A stretch of DNA of 15,998 nt from Beroe ovata. Its lineage: Eukaryota > Ctenophora > Nuda > Beroida > Beroidae. Under the pieces are notes generated by a model, which was not told the DNA's origin, did no database searches, and saw only the letters and a list, made by a program, of their open reading frames with translations. Shown piece by piece: positions 9,776-15,998 of this stretch. A program made the position numbers and the translations under genes. The first letter of the stretch is position 1. Every line of letters starts with the position of its first letter. The DNA is taken from contig CAMPET010000232.1 in NCBI GenBank assembly GCA_946803715.1, positions 94,866 to 110,863 on the forward strand, written 5' to 3'.

Positions 9776-9952
9776 GGTGTTATTAGATCGTGTTGTATAC
9801 TGTTGGAGTATTTTCACAACTGCTATGTTAGGAAGCATGTCAGACTATAGGAGTATAGGTCACAGTTCCATCCATAACCTAAATTCTTACACCAAATAAT
9901 ATTGATTACGAATAATATGCAATGATTATTAACAATACAATGATTATTAGAG

Positions 9953-9958
9953 AATAAA
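9953..9958 (+). terminator. AATAAA polyadenylation signal of TMEM45 gene
   Basis: A canonical AATAAA lies 178 bases after the TMEM45 stop codon. A second AATAAA at 10327-10332 could serve a longer 3' UTR. Confidence 0.55.
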
Positions 9959-10390
9959 ACATTGACAAGAAATTGATTGAAACTGATTTGCATGGCTGAA
10001 CAGTGAACATGTTATTAGTAGGATTTGATCCAGTACAATTAAGATGCAGAATACCTCACTGGCAGTGAACAGTGCTTTATTTGGTGCTTATTCATGAATT
10101 ATGCATCATGATGCTTAATAGAATGTTATAAAATTGCTTCGGTTTCGTGTTATAATGGTTAGGTATAGAACCTGTGGACTATTGTTGATTATTTTGAAAA
10201 TTAAGAGTTTATTTTAGATTTATCTTTCTTAACATAATCATAGATCATTTCAATTTATCAAACTATGTATTCTGGGTTGTGTTCAAATGTGTTTATGATA
10301 CATTTTATATTCAAAGTTTCAGTTTTAATAAATATTGGTTATTGTGATGTATGATATTTTGTAAATATGTTCACTCATATCACTATAGGT

Positions 10391-10408
10391 GTATCTGTGC
10401 ACAGATAC
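10391..10408. repeat. Perfect 18 bp palindrome
   Basis: GTATCTGTGCACAGATAC is fully self-complementary with no loop. It could be a protein-binding dyad or a remnant of an inverted-repeat element; nothing further can be said. Confidence 0.8.
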
Positions 10409-10431
10409 GTTAATATATTGCAGGCTTACAG

Positions 10432-10493
10432 GGTCGTTCAAGAAAATAGGTCTGTCATCAAGTTATAGTTGTTGTATTGCAACTTGAACGACC
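10432..10493. repeat. 11 bp perfect inverted repeat with 40 bp loop
   Basis: GGTCGTTCAAG at 10432-10442 is the exact reverse complement of CTTGAACGACC at 10483-10493. The size is compatible with a tiny MITE or an RNA hairpin in a long TMEM45 3' UTR. Confidence 0.65.
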
Positions 10494-10973
10494 TTAGACA
10501 AAATAAAATTCATTTTGAGGTGACCTGAGAGAGTATGAGGTCACTCATTTATTAATTAAGTTATTCATGATATTTCGTTATAGACGTGGGACTAGAATGA
10601 CAGTTGGGAGAGTAGGTATATGACATCATCTATACTATGCATTATTAGTTCCGAGGATAGCATGTATGAATGACGAAACATTGTATTGAGTAGACTATGT
10701 ATTGTGACTATGTATTGCAAGTTATGAAATATGAAGTTTATTTATTATGCTAAATTATTACTTGATTCATTATGGAATAGATTAATTGCGAATGATATTT
10801 CTTCACCTTTATCAATATGAGATGATGTATGCATTACACTTTATCCTTTTATAGAAAAACGTGGTGGCTTTTTCTCTTAGGTATCTCATACTTCATTTAA
10901 CCCTTTTCTCATATTCTGTTTGCTCTTATTTGTATGTTTCCTGTGATAATTTCAAGTTTAATAATCACCTAGG

Positions 10974-13900
10974 ATGCAAGATCACAAACCAGCTAAACGG
11001 AAGAGAGTGGACAAGAACAACTCAGCCTGTGAATCTCCCAAGCTCAGCGAGTGTAATCGAGGTAGTGAAAGATAGGTACACTCACTCCACCCCAAATTCT
11101 ACTCTCCTCCCTCCAACTTCATCCTTTATTCGCTTCACCACGCATGACCCCACTTCACCACTTTTTCCCCTTTCCCACTACCCCAGGTGACTGTCATGCT
11201 ACCGATCTCACGTGTTTTGCTGGTGCAGCGTGCACGGAGACCCGGGGTTCGCGAATGTTCCACGTGTCGGACACGGAGCATTTCTGTACCACGTGTGCTG
11301 AACACTTTTACAGGTGAGTCTACAGCAGGTGTTACCGCGGTCGACACTCTCTAACTCTTGTCTAACACCTGTATGACACCTGTAACTCAATGATAACAAG
11401 TGTGATCTGACATCAGAGATCATGGACTGGACGGTTCATTATTACGACTTGCATATCACTATGACTGGCATCAATCACATGTCACTGTGGCAGTGATGGT
11501 TGATGACATTGTCATGTACAATTACAGACCTAAGAGTGACGGTTACACGTCGTATTTTAACTGGAGACTAAAGTGGCAGATAAACGGACAGTGTGATCCG
11601 GGGATCAAGCTCTACATGACAGAGGAGATACTTCCCTACTGGATCAGGTATCATGGAAATGACTTTGATGTACTCAGAAGTTATGATTTGGGTGGGATTT
11701 CGGTGTAGGAATTTTGAGGAATTAAGAGTTGAGAGGAACCATTGTAAATGTGGAAAGGACAGGTATGCAGGTGTGAGATTTTGTCATTCTGAGGAAGCAC
11801 CAGGGCCATGCCAGAGTGAGGACAGTTTCTAACAATATAACGTATTCAGGTGTTCCTCGTGTAGGAAGTGGAGACAGTTGGGAAAGGAGGGGAATCTTGC
11901 GGAGGAAAATCAAGAATCGTGGACTTGTTCTCGAATCAAGGTGCGTGCTTGTTGCGTGTATCTTATGAAATTTTGGACGCTGAATCGATTACCGATCGAG
12001 TTATAGCCCTATCTTTCTGCCCTGATCTAAGGCGTGAGACGTCGGTCGATTCATCAATGAAGAAACTCGAATTTACGCCTTTTTCTTGATGTGCTAGCTC
12101 AAAAATTCCTCCAGATTCGGATTCTGCGTCAAAAACTTACTACCAGTCATCGTCCTGAGAAAATTTTTTTACCGATTTTGGTGTGACCCATTGATTTTCA
12201 ATCACAAATATGAAGAAAATTATTTTGTCCTCTTTGCTTAGAAATACCATCGATTCCTAGGTAATTTTGGACGCAGAATCGATTCCCGATCGAATCTTGA
12301 GTCTATCTTGCTTCCCTGAGGCGTTATCTGTCGTGCGACTTCGAACAATTACCAATAAAGTAATTTGAATTAACGCCTATTTCTTGATGTGCTAGCTTAA
12401 AAATTCCTTCAGATTCGGATTCTGCGTCCAAAAATAGGCCAGAAACACTTAGAACTAGTATTCGTTCTGAGAAATTTTTCTTACCGATTTTGGTGTGTCC
12501 CATTGATTTTCATGATTTTGTATATTTTGCTCCCACGGGTTTGAAATCGTGATTTGGGCGTGGTTCTACGGCAAGTATGAACTTGACATGATCGTAAAAA
12601 GGGTTAATACTTATAGTCTGATAGTAGGAGAGATGATTTGATGAAAAATTGGTGTCACAAGTGCCAGTGAAGCATGCATTACAGACCTTCAAAATTGGCG
12701 TATAAAAGTGTGGAGTTCATCGATTACACTTTCTACCACACTCTGATCTGAGATCAGAAATATGAAGAAAATTATTTTGCCCACTTTGCTTAGAAATACC
12801 ATCAATTCCTAGGTAATTTTGGACGCAGAATCGATTCCCGATCGAATCTTGAGTCTATCTTGCTTCCCTGAGGCGTTATCTGTCGTGCGACTTCGAACAA
12901 TTAGCAATAAAGTAATTTGAATTAACGCCTATTTCTTGATCATGATGTGCTAGCTCAAAAATTCCTTCAGATTCGGATTCTGCGTCCAAAAATAGGCCAG
13001 AAATACTTAGAACTAGTACCTATTCGTTCTGAGATTTTTTTTACCGATTTTGGTGTGTCTCATCGATTACACTTTCTACCACACTCCGATCTGAGATTAG
13101 GAATATAAAGAAATTTTTTGACCAATTTCCTTACCAATGCCATCGATTCTTATGTAATTTTGGACGCTGAATCGATTCCCGGTCATATTTTGACCATATC
13201 TTGCTTCCCTGAGACGAAACTGTTTTTTGTATTGTTGTGTGCTGTTGTTGTTATTCTTGAGTGGTGGGTGTTTTAATGAGTGTGTCTGGGGGATAAGCAA
13301 GGTGTGCCATCAGTGGTTGTGGGGATGTGTAACTAGCCACGTGGTACGATGATGAGCATCTCATGAGTGCACCATACGTGACTTGTCTCTGGATATTATA
13401 TTGAAACACCAACAGGTGTATTCATCTCAAACAGGTGTGTTGGAGATTTCATAACGTCTCCGCGGAATTTAGGAGTCAGTGCAGCCTCATTATCAGTCAT
13501 TGTAACCCTGTAATTATGTAATTATGTAATTGCACGAGTAACAACTCCATGGTAAACGTGGGTTGCTACGTAGAACACGGCAACACTCGTGGTGATACGC
13601 TCGAATAACCGATATGAAACCTGTTAGCACGTGTGTGTGTGCAGGCACTGCGCTGTGGAAGGAATGTTCATGTCTCAGAGTCACTGCACCGATTATATCG
13701 ATCATGACTCGGATCCCGAGCCGTGTCTCGTGTTTTAAGGAAAGTTTATCATTTTAGTACCTAAATCAAATAATCTTTCGCAGTGTCTCCCCCTTACGGC
13801 CACTGACTCCCCCTGATTCTCACTCCCCCTTACACTCCCTCTCACTCCCTCAACTCCCTACTTCCTCAGGATATGACATGTACAACGGAAGAGTCAACCC

Positions 13901-15515
13901 AAGTTAAGGTTGTCACGAGTTCTGGCTGGCTGGAGAGGCTGGGGGTTCCGCCCCTCATCAAACACTCCCCTGCGGAGCCCTTCCTGGTCCACTACTACAG
14001 TGACGGAGTGGGCATGAGTTCCACCTTGTACCAACAACCCAAGAGAAGTGGTCACGATCAGGAGGAGCTGATGGCAGAACCAGGTCATTAGCCCCTCCCC
14101 CCTCACAGAACTGAGATTAGTTGTATTTTGTAATTCGTGTAGAACTAGGAATGTGTTGTTCCACGGAAATCTCGTACTCAAAGTCCTCTGAGTAAACTGA
14201 CAGGTTTAGGCAGACCACAACAGAAACACCGGAGCTCTATTGTCTCTATAGTTTCTCGAAACATATCAAATTCCAACCTCGCACTTTTCACAATTCAACA
14301 CCATCTCACGCAATTATTTGTGATACTCACTAAACCCCCCTTACAGTCGTGATGGACGGTCCGCTGGACAACAACTTCAAGCCGTTCAATCAGCCAGGGC
14401 AGCAGGGGAAAGCGCTGTGTTTCCGTCCAGATATAATGGAAATGGACGAGGAGAGGACATTTCCCGAGTTCAAGAGGTGAGGAGAGGGGAGGTAAGGGAT
14501 TAAGGGGAGGAGGGGTGTGGGAGAGAGAGGGTATTGGGCGGAAATGCAAGGGGATGGAGATGCTGAGATGTGATGGTTAGTATACGTGATGGTTATAGAT
14601 GGTTATAGGGGATGGAGATGTGATGGTTGATATACGGTTATAGATGAGGTATATTTAGGAGTGAGGGGAGGTTATCTAAGGAGATGTTGCGATCTTATGA
14701 GAGGTTGTCAGGATATAGAGTAGAGACGACCTCTCAGTTCAAATTTAGAACTCTTGTTGGTGATTAAAATAGTATTTGTCTGGTTTGACTAATGAGAACC
14801 GAAAATTCTTCCGTTGTTGAGTAGTTCTTATTCGCTTCCACAGTAATAGCATGGTAGTACCAAATTATATTATATCGTGATATGTCAGAGTTCTGTGCCA
14901 AAACTGGTGATAGTCAGAGTCTGTGAGCTCGGTGTTTGTGTATGACATACACTGTATGTTTGTGTGTCTGTGTGTGTTTGGCACTCGAAAGAGTTGGCGA
15001 TAATTGAGCGACAGCCTGCGCACTTGTACAGGTGTTTGGGTGTTTCTTACAGTTATGTTTTCATTCTATTTGACAGCTGCTATGCTGCGAAATTCAACAA
15101 AATACGCCGAACTTAGGACTCGAGCTAGCTACAGAGCACTCAACACTTTAGCTTTGGGGGATCGGGAGGAGGGTCCAATGAGAAATATAATAGTTTTCCC
15201 GTTATTTCATAACCAATATAAAATGAAACACGACTGGCATCCTCATCTCATGCCACCTTGCCACCTTATCACAATAACGTGTCACAACTATCATAAATTT
15301 TAACATTCCAGGATGATTACAAATAAAGTCACCCGATCTTCCGATTTTCTTCTCACGCTTTTCCTCTCACTGTGTGATTCCCCCCTCAGGTTCCAAGTTT
15401 TCTACCTGGCGATGAGAAACCTGATACTGGCACTGTGGAACACCAATCCTAAAGAGCACCTGACCGTTGTGGATGTGGAGAGAGCGGTGATTGTGCGGGG
15501 TGTTGTCAGGATCAG
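10974..15515 (+). CDS. KDM1B: Lysine-specific histone demethylase 2 (LSD2/KDM1B), N-terminal half
   Basis: Exons are 10974-11061, 11187-11313, 11528-11647, 11850-11940, 13870-14083, 14347-14476 and 15390-15515. All phases agree, giving about 299 residues with the frame open to the right. Residues 27-66 form a C4H2C2 zinc finger (C27, C32, C39, C45, H55, H61, C63, C66), with the ligand order of human LSD2. Residues 107-146 are a CW zinc finger (LPYW, C113, C116, RKWRQL, W136, C138, then C146). About 214-299 is SWIRM: GKALCFRPDIMEMDE, then YLAMRNLILALWNTN, then AVIVRGVVRIR, nearly identical in layout to the human enzyme. LSD2 is a nuclear FAD-dependent demethylase of mono- and dimethylated H3K4; its amine oxidase domain is outside the window. 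The ATG follows an in-frame TAA at 10962-10964 and a basic KRKR lies near the start. The 11941-13869 interval may contain one more small exon. Confidence 0.93.
11314..11527 (+). other. KDM1B intron 2 with an alternative in-frame acceptor
   Basis: The homology-supported acceptor is at 11527, giving FYR-PKSDGY. A second AG at 11415-11416 (ACATCAG) would add exactly 111 bases (37 codons) with no stop and keep the frame. Neither acceptor has a strong polypyrimidine tract. The added sequence has no counterpart in human LSD2, so I treat it as intron. Confidence 0.45.
11955..13220 (+). repeat. Tandem array of palindromic satellite units in KDM1B intron 4
   Basis: The anchor AATTTTGGACGC recurs at 11969, 12263, 12815 and 13156. 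Within each full unit a left arm TTTTGGACGCAGAAT (12265-12279, 12817-12831; diverged at 11971-11985) is matched by the reverse complement ATTCTGCGTCCAAAA (12419-12433, 12977-12991; diverged at 12121-12135), about 150-160 bp downstream. Shared internal words include TTCTTGATGTGCTAGCT and ACCGATTTTGGTGTG. Three full units and a fragment are visible. Unit 2 is about 200 bp longer than its neighbours. Confidence 0.85.
12509..12724. other. Insertion within satellite unit 2
   Basis: Relative to unit 3, which goes straight from GGTGTGTCTCA to TCGATTACAC, unit 2 carries about 200 extra bases at the same position. The extra sequence is not satellite-like (CCCACGGGTTTGAAATCGTG, then GGCGTGGTTC). It may be a later insertion or an ancestral segment lost from the other units. 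No terminal repeats were identified. Confidence 0.5.
13679..13729 (+). CDS. Candidate 51-nt cassette exon in KDM1B CW finger
   Basis: Between exon 4 (ending phase 0) and the exon at 13870 (starting phase 0), a 17-codon open segment reads SHCTDYIDHDSDPEPCL. It would fit in frame using a TCTCAG acceptor and a weak CTC/GTGTTT donor. A better acceptor at 13641-13644 (GTGTGTGTGCAG) precedes it, but that one gives a frame that does not match exon 4. Human LSD2 has about eight more residues between the third and fourth CW cysteines than direct splicing gives here, so an extra piece is conceivable. It is unproven. Confidence 0.25.
13770..13869 (+). repeat. CTCCC-rich polypyrimidine tract before KDM1B exon
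   Basis: Imperfect copies of ACTCCC(C/T)CT run up to the CTTCCTCAG acceptor. The tract is an unusually long pyrimidine-rich 3' splice region with minisatellite character. Confidence 0.65.
14477..15389 (+). other. KDM1B intron within the SWIRM coding region
   Basis: The flanking exons are both phase 2 and join to give FPEFKR-FQVFYLAMRN, which aligns without gap to human LSD2, so no exon is missing. The first 200 bases are purine-rich with short GATGGTTATA repeats at about 14570-14645. A plus-strand open frame at 15004-15303 has no recognisable similarity and no good donor, and is taken as intronic. Confidence 0.75.
14486..14515 (+). other. Potential G-quadruplex just inside a 5' splice site
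   Basis: Four G-runs (14486-14489, 14496-14498, 14504-14507, 14512-14515) are separated by loops of 6, 5 and 4 bases, meeting the usual G3+N1-7 rule. The motif is on the sense strand and begins nine bases after the GT of the donor at 14477, so it could form in the pre-mRNA. Confidence 0.7.
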
Positions 15516-15715
15516 GTAGAGCGGTGATTGTGCGGGGTGTTGTCAGAATCAGGTAGTGCGGGGTGTCAGGATCAGGTAGTGCAGTGGTGTTGTGAGCAGT
15601 GGTGTCAGAATCAGGTAGAGTGGTGTTGTCAGCTGTGGTGTCAGGATCAGGTATAGTGGTGTCAGCTGTGGTGTCAGGATCAGGTAGTGCAGTGGTGTCA
15701 GTGGTGTACCAGTTC
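15482..15715 (+). repeat. Minisatellite duplicating the exon-intron junction of KDM1B
   Basis: The unit at 15482-15518 (34 exonic bases of the SWIRM exon plus GTA of the intron) is repeated at 15519-15555 with one mismatch. Shorter diverged copies follow, each keeping CAG(G/A)ATCAG/GTA. Donor-like GT sites therefore sit at 15516, 15553, 15576, 15615, 15651 and 15684. The first is the true exon end by homology. Using any later one runs into an in-frame TAG right after the RIR codons. Confidence 0.85.
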
Positions 15716-15960
15716 GGCATCACTCTCCATGTCCCATATCTTGACCACAGTCATTACTGTTTCCGCAGAAAGTCTCCTCCGCTCGACAACGCACACAAAT
15801 TGATGAGTGCTGTTTGGTTATCGTCTTGTCTATTGTGTGACACAAACTGATGGATTACAATGTCATCGGTTAATCTCACCCGTATACCGATCACAATGTG
15901 TGTGTGATCAACATGTGTAGGGAGAGCGTCGATCATCAACAATGATTATAGATCCCTTGG

Positions 15961-15961
<1 letters not shown>
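15716..15961 (+). other. KDM1B intron continuing to the window edge
   Basis: The next LSD2 exon, expected to start with a block like human CVQEVERILYF, is not present. A TCCGCAG at 15763-15769 gives a phase-compatible but dissimilar frame and is not called. Confidence 0.6.

Positions 15962-15998
<37 letters not shown>
15962..15998. repeat. (GT)n microsatellite at window right edge
   Basis: A perfect GT run fills the last 37 bases and is cut by the window end. It is the reverse complement in kind of the AC run at the left edge. Confidence 0.95.

Larger units (their letters stand above)
9776..10973. other. TMEM45 3' UTR and KDM1B upstream region
   Basis: This AT-rich spacer separates two plus-strand genes. 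It contains the candidate poly(A) signals of TMEM45 and two palindromic elements listed separately. Further right is a pyrimidine-rich stretch at about 10890-10945. That stretch ends in CACCTAG just before the KDM1B ATG, so it could be the end of a 5' UTR intron. No coding segment was recognised. Confidence 0.6.

Noticed and set aside
10517-10547. AGGTGACCT and AGGTCAC words resembling nuclear-receptor half sites
   Set aside because: They are short, unevenly spaced and far from any mapped start; no support beyond word matching.
11187-11313. Apparent loss of a cysteine in the LSD2 N-terminal finger (Asp36 where human has TATC)
   Set aside because: Counting spacing shows the eight expected ligands, including C27 from exon 1, are all present; the changed position appears not to be a ligand.
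15367-15723. Minus-strand frame with PDPDTTAD-like repeats
   Set aside because: It is the translation of the junction minisatellite, antisense to the real KDM1B exon.
15599-15850. Plus-strand frame with VVSGSG repeats, considered as a further KDM1B exon
   Set aside because: Repetitive product of the minisatellite with no similarity to the LSD2 region that should follow SWIRM.

Overview
The window is animal (metazoan) nuclear DNA. Its genes are split by short GT-AG introns, (CA/TG)n microsatellites are common, and all four gene models have clear animal homologues: an F-box protein, a CatSper sperm calcium-channel subunit, a TMEM45-family membrane protein and the flavin histone demethylase LSD2/KDM1B. 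The proteins are diverged from vertebrate versions and the introns are small. This suits a compact invertebrate genome, possibly a sponge or another early-branching animal, but I cannot fix the phylum from this stretch. There are no bacterial operons, CRISPR arrays, phage genes, tRNAs or rRNAs.

Layout from left to right. Positions 1-2367 are repeat-rich, with several (CA/TG)n tracts, and contain no exon I can defend. Positions 2368-5336 (minus) hold the 5' part of a multi-exon F-box gene: a long novel N-terminal exon, an F-box exon and a short leucine-rich-repeat-like exon. Positions 5763-7085 (minus) hold a complete 440-residue CatSper3-like subunit in one uninterrupted exon. Positions 7086-8567 are a divergent intergenic region with two nested hairpin (MITE-like) elements and one probable degenerate transposon copy. 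Positions 8568-9775 (plus) hold a complete six-exon TMEM45 gene of 265 residues. Positions 10974-15515 (plus) hold the N-terminal half of KDM1B: the C4H2C2 zinc finger, the CW zinc finger and most of the SWIRM domain. The amine oxidase domain lies beyond the right edge. The window starts in (AC)n and ends in (GT)n.

The genes do not form an obvious pathway. CatSper3 and the F-box gene are head-to-tail on the minus strand, 426 bp apart. CatSper3 and TMEM45 are divergent and share about 1.5 kb upstream. The most unusual features are structural and lie in or next to KDM1B: a minisatellite that duplicates a whole exon-intron junction and so repeats the 5' splice site six times, an intronic array of palindromic satellite units, a potential G-quadruplex just inside another 5' splice site, and an uncertain cassette exon inside the CW finger. 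I found no convincing new biological system; these are the items worth checking.
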